Counted from the stretch's first letter, positions 7,609-18,378 are shown. The stretch is 64,000 nucleotides of DNA from Pseudonocardia sp. CNS-004 (GCA_001942185.1 MKJV01000082.1:36990-100989), one strand, 5' to 3'. Made by a program: numbers and translations. The notes: a model not told the origin generated them from the letters alone.

Positions 7609-9920
7609 ATGTCCGTGTCCACCCTCGCCGCGAGCGAAGTGACGCTCGCGGGGGGCGACTACGCCATCGTCGGCGTGGTCGCGGTGGTCGCGCTCGCCGC
7701 ACTGGCCATCGGCTTCGTACTGCTCCGGGAGGTACTCGCCGCCGGCGAGGGCACCTCCAAGATGCAGGACATCGGTCGAGCGGTCCAGGAAGGCGCCGCG
7801 GCGTACCTCAACCGCCAGTTCCGCACACTCGGCATCTTCGTCGTGGTCGTGTTCGTACTGCTGTTCGCGCTGCCGGGCGACATAGGCGAGCGTGTGGGGC
7901 GGTCGATCTTCTTCGTGATCGGCGCCGTGTTCTCCGCCACCATCGGCTACCTCGGGATGTGGCTCGCCACGCGGGCCAACATCCGCGTTGCGGCCGCGGC
8001 CCGCGAGAGCGGTGGCCGGGAGAAGGCCACCCGCATCGCGTTCCGCACCGGTGGCGTGGTCGGCATGTTCACCGTGGGGCTCGGCCTGTTCGGCGCCGCG
8101 GTCGTGGTGATGGTCTACACCGGCCAGGCCCCGAAGGTGCTCGAGGGCTTCGGCTTCGGTGCGGCGCTGCTCGCCATGTTCATGCGTGTCGGCGGCGGCA
8201 TCTTCACCAAGGCCGCCGACGTGGGTGCCGACCTCGTCGGCAAGGTCGAGCAGGGCATCCCCGAGGACGACCCGCGCAACGCGGCCACCATCGCCGACAA
8301 CGTGGGCGACAACGTCGGCGACTGCGCCGGGATGGCGGCCGACCTGTTCGAGTCCTACGCGGTCACGCTCGTCGCCGCCCTCATCCTGGGCACCGCGGCG
8401 TTCGGCCAGCAGGGCCTGCTGTTCCCGCTGATCGTTCCGGCGATCGGCGTGCTCACCGCGGTCATCGGCGTCTACATCACCAAGGCCCGCGAGGGCGAGG
8501 GCGGCCTCAAGGCGATCAACCGGAGCTTCTACATCTCCGCGCTGATCTCCGCCGTGCTGTGCGTGATCGCCGCGTTCGTGTACCTGCCGTCGAGCTTCGA
8601 CGCGCTGAACGGTCCCACTGACGGCACCGTCGTCGACGCGATGGCCGGGTCCAACCCGCAGCTGATCGCCTCGGCCGCCGTGATCATCGGCATCGTGCTG
8701 GCCGGCGTGATCCTCTGGCTCACCGGCTACTTCACCGGCACCGAGGACAAGCCGGTCAAGACGGTGGGCGAGTCCTCGCTCACCGGTGCGGCCACGGTGA
8801 TCCTCGCCGGCATCTCGATCGCTTCGAGTCGGCCGTGTACACGGGCCTCGTGATCAGCGCCGCGGTGTTCGGTGCGTTCGCGCTGGCCACCGGCTCCATC
8901 ACGGTCGCGCTGTTCGCGGTCGCGCTGGCCGGCACCGGCCTGCTCACCACGGTCGGCGTCATCGTCGCCATGGACACCTTCGGGCCGGTCTCCGACAACG
9001 CGCAGGGCATCGCCGAGATGTCCGGCGACGTCGAGGGCGACGGCGTCGGCATCCTCACCGAGCTGGACGCGGTGGGCAACACCACCAAGGCCATCACGAA
9101 GGGCATCGCCATCGCCACGGCGGTGCTCGCCGCCACGGCCCTGTTCGGCTCGTACCGCGACGCGATCAACCAGGCGCTCGCCGAGGCGGGCGGCACGCTC
9201 GCCGATGCGGGCACCGCGTTCGCGTTCGAGGTGTTCGCACCGAACACCCTCGTCGGCGTGATCATCGGCGCCAGCGTCGTCTTCATGTTCTCCGGGCTCG
9301 CGATCAACGCGGTCACGCGGGCGGCGGGCGCGATCGTGTTCGAGGTCCGCCGGCAGTTCCGGGAGGAGCCCGGGATCATGGAGGGCACCGTTCGGCCCAA
9401 CTACGCCAACGTGGTGGACATCTGCACCCGCGACTCGCTGCGCGAGCTGGCCACCCCCGGCCTGCTGGCGATCTTCGCGCCCATCGCTGTCGGCTTCGGC
9501 CTCGGCGTCGGCCCACTGGCCGGCTACCTGGCCGGCGCGATCGCCACCGGCACCCTGATGGCCATCTTCCTGGCCAACTCGGGCGGGGCGTGGGACAACG
9601 CGAAGAAGCTGGTGGAGGACGGCAACCACGGCGGGAAGAACTCGCCTGCGCACGAGGCCACGATCATCGGCGACACGGTGGGCGACCCGTTCAAGGACAC
9701 CGCGGGCCCTGCCATCAACCCGCTGATCAAGGTGATGAACCTGGTCTCGGTGCTGATCGCCCCGGCGATCGTGACGTTCTCGGTGGGCGACTCGGCATCC
9801 ACGCCGATCCGTATCGCGATCGCGCTGGTTGCCACCGCGATCATCGTCGCGGCGGTCGTGGTGTCCAAGCGCCGCAGCACCACGATCGCCGGCACCCCGG
9901 CGGAGAGCACGGTCGGCTGA
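7609..9920 (+). CDS. hppA: Membrane-bound proton-translocating pyrophosphatase, one frameshift
   Basis: Integral membrane H+-PPase that couples pyrophosphate hydrolysis to proton export. Substrate-binding motifs include DVGADLVGKVEQGIPEDDPR and the Asp-rich DNVGDNVGDCAGMAADLFE. The motif GNTTKAITKG carries Lys where K+-dependent enzymes have Ala, so this is the K+-independent class. Some 15-16 hydrophobic helices and a corrected length near 770 residues fit the family. One base is missing near 8822, where VYTGLVISAA continues in the next frame. Start ATG 7609 follows ccaggaggacgg. A strong terminator follows the gene. Confidence 0.95.
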
Positions 9921-9946
9921 CCGCAGCCCCACGGATTCTCGAACGC

Positions 9947-9980
9947 GGAGGCCGTTCACCCGTACGGGTGGACGGCCTCC
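9947..9980 (+). terminator. Terminator after hppA
   Basis: Near-perfect inverted repeat: ggaggccgttcacccg and cgggtggacggcctcc around a two-base centre, followed by gtcgtt. It lies 26 bases after the hppA stop. Confidence 0.8.
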
Positions 9981-10028
9981 GTCGTTGAACCGGGTGTCGC
10001 CGGCACGGCGCAGGCTCCGGGAGGATCC

Positions 10029-10571
10029 ATGAGGACGGTCAGGTTCAGCTGCACGCTCGCAGCGCTCGCAGCGCTCGCCGCCGGGTGCGGCGGGCAGGCC
10101 ACACCGAGCGAGGAGGCCGTGGCCTGGACGAACCAGGTGTGCGGGGCGCTGGCCGGCTTCACCCGAGCGGCCACGACGAGCCCGCACGTCGACCGGGCCG
10201 ACCCGTTGGCCGCGGTGCAGGAGCTGGATCGGTACCTCGGCGCGACGTCCGACGCGCTGCAGCGTTCCCTCTCGGAGCTGGACTCCGTCGGCCCGTCGCC
10301 CGTTGACGGCGGCGACGCGTACGTCGGCCGTCTCGAGGAGGCGTTGCGCGGTATCCGGACCGGGTTCGATTCGGCGCGCACGCAGCTCGCCGCCGTCGAC
10401 GTGTCGGATCCGGCGCAGCTGGCGACCGCCGTCCCGGTGGCGCTGGCGCCCCTCCAGGAGCTGCGGAACCTCCCCGCACCCACCGAGGGCACGCAGACCA
10501 GCGAGGGCCTCGGCGCGGCCAGCGAGCGGGCGGAGAACTGCCGCGAGGTCCGCTCGGCGGCGGCGGGCTGA
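10029..10571 (+). CDS. Lipoprotein, first of three tandem paralogues
   Basis: A 180-residue secreted lipoprotein with a signal peptide ending in LAAGC (lipidated Cys near residue 20). The mature part is Ala-rich and helical. It contains AVAWTNQVCGALAGF near the start, a GPSPVDGGDAYV turn and a second Cys near the end (ENCREV), suggesting one disulphide. The same pattern recurs in the next two genes, so the three arose by tandem duplication. No family function is known to me. ATG 10029 follows ctccgggaggatcc, a good ribosome binding site. Confidence 0.75.
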   Translation: MRTVRFSCTLAALAALAAGCGGQATPSEEAVAWTNQVCGALAGFTRAATTSPHVDRADPLAAVQELDRYLGATSDALQRSLSELDSVGPSPVDGGDAYVGRLEEALRGIRTGFDSARTQLAAVDVSDPAQLATAVPVALAPLQELRNLPAPTEGTQTSEGLGAASERAENCREVRSAAAG

Positions 10572-10657
10572 TCGGGTCTCCAGGGCCGGTGCCGGGCCCG
10601 TCCGACCGGCGGGCACACTGTCGTGTGACCGTGTCCCCACGCGCCGGGAGCAGCCGC

Positions 10658-11239
10658 ATGCCCCGTATCACCCCGCCCGTCCTCCTCCTTCCGGCCGTAG
10701 CCGCCCTGGCGCTCAGCGCCGGATGCACCACGTCCGTATCCGGGGCTCCCGCGGCCAACAGCGCGGCGGTCGAACAGGGTGCCGTGGCGTGGGTCGACCA
10801 GATCTGCGGATCGCTCCTCCCGTACGTCAAATCGGCGGGGTCGCCACCGAAGCCCGCCGAGGCCCCCGACGCGAAGACACTCGTGGAGAACATCAGCGGC
10901 TACCTCAGCGACACCGAGCAGAGCGCGGGATCCGCGATCAGCGGCATGGCCGCGGCCGGACCGGCACCGGTCGCGGGCGGCGACGAGATCGTCGACCGGT
11001 TGAGCAGCACGCTCGAGACGATGCAGGCGTCGCTGCGCGATGCGCGCACCCGCATCGAGAAGGTCGACATCAACGACCGGCAGGCGCTGCAACGCGAGGT
11101 ACCGGCCGCGATCGAGTCGGTGGAGCGCCTCGCGAGCGCGCCGAGCGCGATGGCCGACCTGCAGAACAACCCCGAACTCGCGGCGGCGGGGCAGCAGGCG
11201 GCCGGGTGCCAGCAGATCGCGCGCGAAGTCGGGAGGTGA
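10658..11239 (+). CDS. Lipoprotein, second of three tandem paralogues
   Basis: A 193-residue lipoprotein with signal peptide and lipobox LSAGC. The mature protein repeats the pattern of its upstream neighbour: AVAWVDQICGSLLPYV, then GPAPVAGGDEIVDRL and a late Cys in AAGCQQIAREV. ATG 10658 is chosen for the preceding gggagcagccgc; GTG 10625 is an in-frame alternative. It ends four bases before the third copy starts, so the last two are probably cotranscribed. Envelope location is predicted and function unknown. Confidence 0.72.
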   Translation: MPRITPPVLLLPAVAALALSAGCTTSVSGAPAANSAAVEQGAVAWVDQICGSLLPYVKSAGSPPKPAEAPDAKTLVENISGYLSDTEQSAGSAISGMAAAGPAPVAGGDEIVDRLSSTLETMQASLRDARTRIEKVDINDRQALQREVPAAIESVERLASAPSAMADLQNNPELAAAGQQAAGCQQIAREVGR

Positions 11240-11243
11240 CGGC

Positions 11244-11851
11244 GTGACGCGTTCGTCCCGGATCCGGACGCTGGCCACCACCGTTCTCGCCGGCGCGGCA
11301 CTGTTCACCGCGGGTGCACGACCACGGTCGACGGCTCCGCGGCAGCCAATTCGGCACCGGTGCCGAGCGAGGGGCCGGGCAGCGACCCCGTCGCATGGGC
11401 CGACCGGGTGTGTGAGGCCGTGCTCAGCTTCGCCGTGCCCGCGACCTCGCCCCCCGACTTCTCGCAGACGGGTGACCTGCCCGCGGTTCAGCGGACGGTC
11501 AGTTCCTACCTGGGCGGGGTCGTCACCGGGGCCGAGCAGGGCCGGGCCGAGCTCGACGCGGTGGGTAGCGCCCCCGAGCCGGCGGGGGACGATGCCACCC
11601 GCAAGGCGCAGGAGGCGTTGGGCACGCTCGAGGAGGACTTCGGTGGGGTCAAGGCCGCCGTGGACGGCATGAACCCCAACGACCCCGAGGCTTTCCTCGC
11701 GACGCTCTCCGAGGTCGAGGCGAAGATCGCCGCGGTGATCCCGCCGAACCCGCTCGGCGACCTCACCACGGCACCCCGGTTGTACCGGGCGGCCGAGCGG
11801 TCGGCACCGTGTCAACAGCTGTCCGGGCTGGCCGCGGACGCGCCCCGCTGA
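11244..11851 (+). CDS. Lipoprotein, third tandem paralogue, one frameshift
   Basis: Starts at GTG 11244 after gggaggtgacggc. The signal peptide runs to ALFTAG and then loses frame at about 11314. Restoring one base gives the lipobox TAGC and continues into the 163-residue downstream frame with PVAWADRVCEAVLSFA and a late Cys in APCQQLSG. This is the same Cys-Trp pattern as the two upstream copies. With the correction it is about 202 residues. The missing base removes exactly the lipobox Cys codon, so without correction no lipoprotein would be made. Confidence 0.65.
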
Positions 11852-11913
11852 CCGCGGCGCGGATCGGCGCGCCAGGCTGTCGCCGATCGAACGGGTGTTC
11901 TATTCTGCGCTTC

Positions 11914-12507
11914 GTGTCGCAGCTGTCGATGTTCTCCGCGGAGGCGCGGCCGCCACAGGTGAGCGACCTGGCGGGGCTGCTCTGCGGTCCGGGTCAGATC
12001 ACCCGGTTCGGCGCCGGGGACCAGGCCCGGCTCTCGATCGTCCTGCCCGACCCGGCACGTGTGCCTGCCGTCGCCACGGCGTGTGCGGCCACCGGCATCG
12101 CGGTCACCGCCGTCCGCACCGATTCGGGCGGCGTCGCCCTGCGCACGGCGTTCCGGTGCGATCTGGTGGGCCTTGCGAGTGCGTGGATGCGCGGATCGGT
12201 GAAATGCGTCCCGGAGGGATGGCAGCTGGACGGCCCGGCGTTACGCATGTGGGCACTGGCGGCGGGCCGTCCGGATGAGCGGGGCGGCTACCTGCTGGGG
12301 CTCGACCCGCACGCCCCCGAGACGCACCTCCCGCTGATCGCGGCGGCCACGAGGGCAGGCCTCCCACCTGCACGGGACGGCCGGGGGCCGGCCCTGCGGA
12401 TCAGCGGCACGCGCCGCGTCGCACGGCTCGTCGAGCTGGTCGGCCCGGTCCCGCCGGGCACCGCGACGGCCGAGTGGCCGCGGTACTGGGGTAGAACAGC
12501 ATCTTGA
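11914..12507 (+). CDS. Conserved hypothetical protein before topA
   Basis: A 197-residue soluble protein of unknown function. It begins SQLSMFSAEARPP and contains LAGLLCGPGQI, a helical middle and a C-terminal segment RISGTRRVARLVELVGPVPPG. The start at GTG 11914 is supported by TATTCT seven bases upstream, the arrangement of a leaderless actinobacterial transcript; there is no ribosome binding site. I believe related proteins occur beside topA in related genera, from recollection only. No catalytic motif is visible. Confidence 0.6.
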   Translation: MSQLSMFSAEARPPQVSDLAGLLCGPGQITRFGAGDQARLSIVLPDPARVPAVATACAATGIAVTAVRTDSGGVALRTAFRCDLVGLASAWMRGSVKCVPEGWQLDGPALRMWALAAGRPDERGGYLLGLDPHAPETHLPLIAAATRAGLPPARDGRGPALRISGTRRVARLVELVGPVPPGTATAEWPRYWGRTAS

Positions 12508-12759
12508 CGAGATGGTTACGCTCTCGCGGCGCAGGTCGGCAGCACGTCGGTCCCCTCCAGGTTCCGCAGCTGAATGTGACGAGCGTGACACAGCGGGTGG
12601 GTATGCGAACCTGGGGATCCGACGGGAGTCGGCTCCGGAGCCACGCATACTCGGTGTCCTGGCCTCCGCGCAGCCGGCGCGGCGGGTACCGGGGATGACC
12701 GGCAGCGTGCCGACCAGACACGCTCGCCGACACGTCCGTAGACGATGGAGTAGGACCAG

Positions 12760-15593
12760 GTGGCAACCGGAACGACGAGTGCGAAGCCCGCGACCGGGAA
12801 GGGCGCGGGCGGCAGCCGCGCGTCAAGCGGCGGCCGGAGTACCGGCACGTCCACCGGCGCCGCCAACGGCCGGCCGACGCGACGGTTGGTGATCGTCGAG
12901 TCCGGCACGAAGGCCAAGAAGATCCAGCAGTACCTCGGCCGCGACTACGTCGTGGAGGCCTCGGTCGGGCACATCCGCGACCTGCCGCGCGGTGCCGCCG
13001 ACGTCCCGGCCAAGTACAAGGGCGAGTCGTGGGCCCGCCTGGGCGTCGACGTCGACAACCAGTTCGCTCCGCTGTACATCATCACGCCGGAGAAGAAGGG
13101 CAAGGTCGCCGAGCTCAAGGACGCGATGAAGTCGGTGGACGAGGTCCTGCTCGCCACCGACCCCGACCGCGAGGGCGAGGCCATCGCCTGGCACCTGCTC
13201 GAGACGCTCAAGCCGAAGATCCCGGTGCGCCGGATGGTGTTCCACGAGATCAGCGAGACGGCCATCCGCGCGGCCGTGGAGAACCTGCGCGACCTCGACC
13301 ACGACCTGGTCGACGCGCAGGAGACCCGCCGCATCCTCGACCGGCTCTACGGCTACGAGGTCTCCCCCGTGCTGTGGAAGAAGGTCATGCCGAGGCTCTC
13401 GGCGGGCCGGGTGCAGTCGGTGGCCACGCGGATCGTCGTGCAGCGCGAGCGTGAGCGCATGGCGTTCGTGTCGGCGTCGTACTGGGACATCGCGGCGCTG
13501 ATGGACGCGGGCGCCGACGCCTCGCCGCGGCAGTTCCCGGCGCGGCTGGTCGCGGTCGACGGCACCCGGGTGGCCACGGGCCGCGACTTCGGCCCGGACG
13601 GTCAGCTCAAGTCGTCGCGTGGCAAGGACGCGCCGCGGGCGCTGGACGAGGCGAGCGCCCGCCGGCTGGCGGAGGCGCTCCAGGACCGCGACCTCGCCGT
13701 CGAGTCGGTCGAGTCGAAGCCCTACACGCGCAAGCCGTACGCGCCGTTCATGACCTCCACGCTGCAGCAGGAGGCGGGCCGCAAGCTGCGGTTCTCCGCC
13801 GACCGCACGATGCGCAGCGCGCAGCGGCTCTACGAGAACGGCTACATCACCTACCTGCGCACCGACTCCACCACGCTGTCGGACACCGCCATCCAGGCCG
13901 CCCGCACCCAGGCGCGTGACCTGTACGGCGCGGAGTACGTCTCGCCGCAGCCGCGGCAGTACACGCGCAAGGTCAAGAACGCGCAGGAGGCCCACGAGGC
14001 GATCCGGCCGGCGGGCGACACGTTCCGCACCCCCGGTGAGATCGCCGGGGAGGTCGACGGCGACGACTTCCGGCTCTACGAGCTGATCTGGCAGCGCACC
14101 GTCGCCTCGCAGATGGCCGACGCGCGCGGCACCACGGTCAGCATCCGGATCGCGGGCACGGCCGCCACCGGCGAGGACGTCACCTTCGCCGCGTCCGGTC
14201 GCACGATCACGTTCGCCGGCTTCCTCAAGGCCTACGTGGAGACCCTCGACGAGGGCAGCGACGGCCAGGCCGACGACGCCGAGTCGCGGCTGCCGGAGCT
14301 CACGAAGGGTCAGGCGCTCACCGCGGCGGAGCTGACGCCGGAGGGGCACACCACCAACCCGCCGTCCCGCTACACCGAGCCAAGCCTGATCAAGGCGCTC
14401 GAGGACCTCGGGATCGGCCGCCCCTCGACGTACTCGTCGATCATCAAGACCATCCAGGACCGCGGCTACGTGTGGAAGAAGGGGCAGGCACTGGTGCCGT
14501 CCTGGATCGCGTTCGCCGTGATCGGGCTGCTGGAGCACCACTTCGGGCGGCTGGTGGACTACGACTTCACCGCCGCCATGGAGGACGAGCTCGACGCGAT
14601 CGCGCAGGGCACGCAGCAGCGCACCGACTGGCTGTCCGGTTTCTACTTCGGTGCCGACCAGGGCGCCGAGCGCTCGGTGGCGCGCGCGGGCGGCCTGAAG
14701 AAGCTCGTCGGCATCAACCTCGAGGGGATCGCGCCCGCGAGATCAACTCGGTGCCGGTGTTCGACGACGTCGTGGTGCGGGTGGGGCGCTACGGGCCCTA
14801 CCTGGAGCGGGTGCGCGACGGCCAGTCCCAGCGGGCCAACCTGCCCGATGACCTGCCGCCCGACGAGCTCACCCCCGAGGTGGCCGAGCAGCTGTTCTCG
14901 GTGCCGCAGGAGGGCCGCTCGCTGGGCGTCGACCCGGTCACGGGGCACGAGATCGTGGCCAAGGAAGGCCGGTACGGGCCGTACGTCACGGAGATCCTCC
15001 CCGAGCCGGAGGCCCCGGCCGAGACGAACGGCAACGGCCGGAAGAAGGCCCCCGCGAAGCCCAAGCCCCGCACCGGTTCGCTGTTCAAGTCGATGACCAC
15101 TGACACCGTCACGTTGGACGAAGCGCTGCGGCTGTTGTCGCTGCCCCGGCTGGTGGGCACCGACCCGGAGAGCGGCGAGGAGATCACCGCCCAGAACGGG
15201 CGCTACGGGCCGTACCTGAAGAAGGGCACCGACTCGCGTTCGCTCGCGGGCGAGGAGCAGCTCTTCACGGTCACGCTGGACGAGGCGCTCGAGCTCTACA
15301 AGCAGCCGAAGCAGCGGGGCAGGCGCGCTGCGGCGGCCACCCCGGCGCTGCGCGAGCTGGGCAAGGACTCGGCCACCGGGAAGCCGATGGTGATCAAGGA
15401 CGGCCGGTTCGGCCCGTACGTCACCGACGGCGAGACCAACGCGTCCCTGCGCAAGGGCGACGACGTCGAGAAGATCACCGACGAGCGGGCGAGCGAGCTG
15501 CTGGCCGAGCGGCGCGCCAAGGGCGGCACCACGAAGAAGGCCCCGGCGCGCCGGAAGGCCGCCCCGCGCAAGAAGGCGGACACGAAGAGCTGA
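12760..15593 (+). CDS. topA: DNA topoisomerase I, one frameshift
   Basis: Type IA topoisomerase that relaxes negative supercoils. The N-terminal Toprim domain has LVIVESGTKAKKI and DPDREGEAIAWHL. The active-site Tyr lies in GYITYLRTDSTTLS. The C-terminal part has repeated GRYGPYL/GRFGPYV modules and a Lys-rich tail, as in actinobacterial enzymes. One base is missing near 14741, where GID-AREINSVPVF would be restored. TopA is essential in actinobacteria, so this is strong evidence that the indel is a sequence error. The start is GTG 12760 after ggagtaggaccag. Corrected length is about 944 residues. Confidence 0.95.
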
Positions 15594-15630
15594 GCCCGGC
15601 CGGCGGTGGGCGCACACACCTGATCGCCGC

Positions 15631-15672
15631 GAGTGGTGCGGCCGCGACACATCCGTCGCGGCCGCACCACTC
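15631..15672. terminator. Perfect 18-bp hairpin after topA
   Basis: Arms gagtggtgcggccgcgac and gtcgcggccgcaccactc around a six-base loop, 37 bases after the topA stop. It lies between convergent topA and the YqeY-like gene. It resembles a second hairpin 28 bases further on, so it may also be a copy of a repeat. Confidence 0.7.
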
Positions 15673-15699
15673 CGGGCGATCTCGTTGGGAGTGAGCGCG

Positions 15700-15745
15700 G
15701 GAAGTGGCGTGAAGGCGACAGATCGGTCGCTCGGACGCCACTTCC
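15700..15745. repeat. Second, related hairpin between topA and the YqeY-like gene
   Basis: Outer arms ggaagtggcgt/acgccacttcc and inner arms gcgac/gtcgc. It shares with the preceding hairpin the layout AGTGG...GCGACA.ATC.GTCGC...CCACT..CCGG, so the two look like diverged copies of one intergenic repeat. It could act as the terminator of the convergent gene. Confidence 0.55.
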
Positions 15746-15778
15746 GGTGATCAGGGGTTGGGCCTGCCCGGGCGGCGC

Positions 15779-16248
15779 TCAGCTCGTGAGGAGCGCCTTC
15801 ACCGCTGCGGAGAGACGCCGCCCATCGGCTCGCCCGGCCGCCGCGGCCGTCGCGTTCCTCATGACCTGGCCCATCTGCCGCGGGCCGGGCCGTTCACCCA
15901 GTTCGGCCTCGGTCTGCTCGACAGCGCGCGGGCGATGTCGGCCAGCTCGTCGTCGGACAGCTGCGCGGGCAGGTAGCGGGCCAGCACCTCGCCCTCAGCG
16001 CGCTCCTGCGCCGCGAGCTCCTCTCGGCCCGCCCCGGAGAACGCCTCGGCCGACTCGGCCCGCTTCTTGGCCTCCTTGCGGATCACCGTGAGCACTTCGT
16101 CGTCGCTGAGCTCCCGCGCCGCGGAGCCCGCGACCTCGGCGTTCCCGATGGCCGTCAGCGTCATCCGGAGGGTGGACTTCACCAGCTCGTCCCGGGCCTT
16201 CATCGCCGCGGTCAGATCGGACCGCAGCTGCTCCTTGAGAGTGCTCAC
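15779..16248 (-). CDS. GatB/YqeY domain protein, one frameshift
   Basis: YqeY-like protein of about 156 residues, related to the tail domain of the amidotransferase subunit GatB; its role is uncertain. The visible part starts STLKEQLRSDLTAAMKARD and contains the family pattern LSDDEVLTVIRKEAKKR and EVLARYLPAQLSDDEL. One base is missing near 15945. The corrected frame then reads VEQTEAELGERPGP and GQVMRNATAAAAGRADGRRL, the conserved C-terminus, ending at 15779. GTG 16248 is the start, with TAGCGT eight bases upstream and no ribosome binding site. It is convergent with topA and divergent from the phosphoesterase gene. Confidence 0.85.
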
Positions 16249-16293
16249 GGGAGCGCACGCTAATGCACTCCCGACCGGCCGTACCCTGCAGAT

Positions 16294-17237
16294 GTGAACA
16301 GCTGGGCTCGGCTCGCACTCGGCGCGACCACCACCGGCGCGGCCACCGTCGCCTACGCGGCCGGGATCGAACGCCGCCGGTGGACCCTCCGGCAGTGCAC
16401 GCTGCCCGTACTGGCAGCCGGTGCCCGGCCGTTGCGGGTGCTGCACATCTCGGACCTGCACCTCACGCCCGGCCAGCACAGCAAGCAGCGCTGGGTGGCC
16501 CGGCTGGCCGAGCTGGAGCCCGACCTGGTCGTCAACACCGGCGACAACCTCGCCCACCCGCGCGCCGTGCCTGCTGTCCTCACCGCGCTCGGCCCGCTGC
16601 TCGATCTGCCCGGCTTGTTCGTGTTCGGCAGCAACGACTACTTCGGCCCCACGCCCAAGAACCCGGCGCGCTACCTGGTGAAGAGCTCCCGGCGCAGTCA
16701 CGGCGAGCCGCTGCCGTGGCGTGACCTGCGGGCAGCGCTGCTGGAACGCGGGTGGCACGACGCCACCCACGCCCGCGTCGACATCACGACGACCTCGGGG
16801 GTGCAGATCGCCGCGGCCGGTGTCGACGACCCCCACCTGGGACTGGACCGCTACGACCGCGTCACCGGCCACCGTGACGGCACCCCGACGTGCGCCTCGG
16901 CCTCACCCACTCCCCCGAACCGCGGGTGCTCGACCGTTTCGCCGCCGACGGCTACGACCTCGTCCTCGCGGGCCACACCCACGGCGGTCAGCTGCGCGTC
17001 CCCGGCTACGGCGCCCTCGTCACGAACTGCGGCATCGACCGCTCCCGTGCCCGCGGCGCGTCCCGCTGGGGCGCCAACACCTGGCTGCACGTCTCGGCTG
17101 GCCTGGGCACCTCACCCTTCGCACCGGTGCGCTTCGCCTGCCCCCCGGAGGCCAGCCTGCTCACGCTGGTGCCCCGCCCGTCCATCGCCGCGGCCCGCAG
17201 GGCTACCCCTGCGACGGCGCCCGCAGACGTCGGCTAG
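16294..17237 (+). CDS. Calcineurin-like metallophosphoesterase, membrane-anchored, one frameshift
   Basis: N-terminal hydrophobic segment (about residues 5-22), then a metallophosphoesterase domain. Metal-binding motifs are DLH in HISDLHLTPG, GDN in VVNTGDNLAHP, GSND in VFGSNDYFGP and GHTHGG in LAGHTHGGQL. The last motif is in a second frame reached by restoring one base near 16885. The order of motifs matches the YkuE-type branch of the family. GTG 16294 has TACCCT six bases upstream and no ribosome binding site, suggesting a leaderless transcript. The gene is divergent from the YqeY-like gene and is followed by tRNA-Pro. Confidence 0.88.
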
Positions 17238-17261
17238 ACTCGATCGCGGCCCACGGGCCAT

Positions 17262-17336
<75 letters not shown>

Positions 17337-17344
17337 GCAGGTCA

Positions 17345-17377
17345 GAGGCCCTGCCGGAGACGATCCGGTAGGGCCTC
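17345..17377 (+). terminator. Terminator after tRNA-Pro
   Basis: Inverted repeat gaggccctgccgga / tccggtagggcctc with a five-base loop, starting nine bases after the tRNA. It may also serve the convergent SRPBCC gene. Confidence 0.75.
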
Positions 17378-17424
17378 GGTCGTTGGTACAGCGGCGACGT
17401 GGTCGCTGATCGCCGACGCGTCGG

Positions 17425-17916
17425 TCAGCCTTTCGCTTCGCGGACGTCCGTTCCCTGCTCGGCGAACGCCTTGAAGTCCTGCATGTGCTGTTGCACCTGC
17501 TTGCGGAGGGCACCGCGCATGAAGGGCGCCACCAGTCGCATCGGCAATCCGCTGAACCGGTATTCGTTCTCGCTCACCCAGAGCGTGGTCGCCGGACCGG
17601 CTTCGGTCAGCCGCTCGCGCGCGGCGCTCCACATTCCCTCGGCGACGATCTCGCGGTCGAAGTGAACGACGCTGTCGCTCGGGATCCCCTGCAGGTTCGC
17701 CGGTTCCCGGCGCGTGATGATCTCGGTGCCCTCCATCTTCTGCTGCCCCATCTGCATCACGACGCGCGACTCGGTGCCGACCTGCCCGTGCGTTCCGTTC
17801 AGCGGCTCGTGCAGCACCAGGCCGCGGAGCCACTTCGGTAGGTGTGCGGAGTCGGCCAGGAGCTGAGCCACCTTCTCCCGCGGCAGGGCGATCTCGATCG
17901 AGACGGTGAGCTTCAT
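17425..17916 (-). CDS. SRPBCC (START-like) family protein
   Basis: A 163-residue protein of the SRPBCC/polyketide-cyclase-like hydrophobic-ligand-binding fold. It begins MKLTVSIEIALPREKVAQLL with the usual first beta strand and helix. It contains HLPKWLRGL, a central beta sheet (ESRVVMQMGQQKMEG, VVHFDREI) and a long C-terminal helix, ALRKQVQQHMQDFKAFAEQ. No catalytic residues are implied; these proteins bind lipids or other hydrophobic ligands. ATG 17916 is preferred for its upstream ggag; a TTG at 17931 is possible. It is a single gene between the tRNA and a VOC protein. Confidence 0.75.
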   Translation of the reverse strand: MKLTVSIEIALPREKVAQLLADSAHLPKWLRGLVLHEPLNGTHGQVGTESRVVMQMGQQKMEGTEIITRREPANLQGIPSDSVVHFDREIVAEGMWSAARERLTEAGPATTLWVSENEYRFSGLPMRLVAPFMRGALRKQVQQHMQDFKAFAEQGTDVREAKG

Positions 17917-18003
17917 GGCGGAGTGCTCCAACCTTCCTCGTGGAAGGAGGCACGGTAGCGAACTCGCCTGTATCAGCCCAGGAGCGTGACGCGACCAGCA
18001 GCG

Positions 18004-18378
18004 CTACTCGGGACGCGGGGCGAAGATCCGGAAGGTGTTGCCCTCCGGATCCCGGAACACGACCCATCGGACGCCGTCCTGCTCGTTGTCGCTGACCCGC
18101 TCCGCGCCGAGCGCTTCGACGCGACCTGCCTGCTCGGCCCAGTCGCGTTCTCCACCGAGGTCGAGCATGAGGCGGTTGTCGCCGGTCGCGAGTTCGCCTT
18201 GAGGCTGGTGGAACATCCAGGTCGGGCCGTCCCCGTCGAATCCGATCGTCGCGAACGCCCGCGTCGCTCCTTCATCGACCGAGCGCATCAGCACGCCTGC
18301 CCAGAAGCGGGCCAGTGCTGCCGCGTCACGGCAGTCGAACGAGTACATGCCGACCTTCATGCTGTTCTGGGAACTCAT
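18004..18378 (-). CDS. VOC (glyoxalase/bleomycin-resistance fold) protein
   Basis: A 124-residue one-module VOC protein. It begins MSSQNSMKVGMYSFDCRD, then DAAALARFWAGVLM, the typical helix of the fold. It ends with VRWVVFRDPEGNTFRIFAP, where the Glu is the usual metal ligand. Substrate cannot be predicted. The start 18378 is chosen for the gagagg upstream; ATG 18360 is possible. It lies alone between the SRPBCC gene and a 360-base gap. Confidence 0.75.
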   Translation of the reverse strand: MSSQNSMKVGMYSFDCRDAAALARFWAGVLMRSVDEGATRAFATIGFDGDGPTWMFHQPQGELATGDNRLMLDLGGERDWAEQAGRVEALGAERVSDNEQDGVRWVVFRDPEGNTFRIFAPRPE

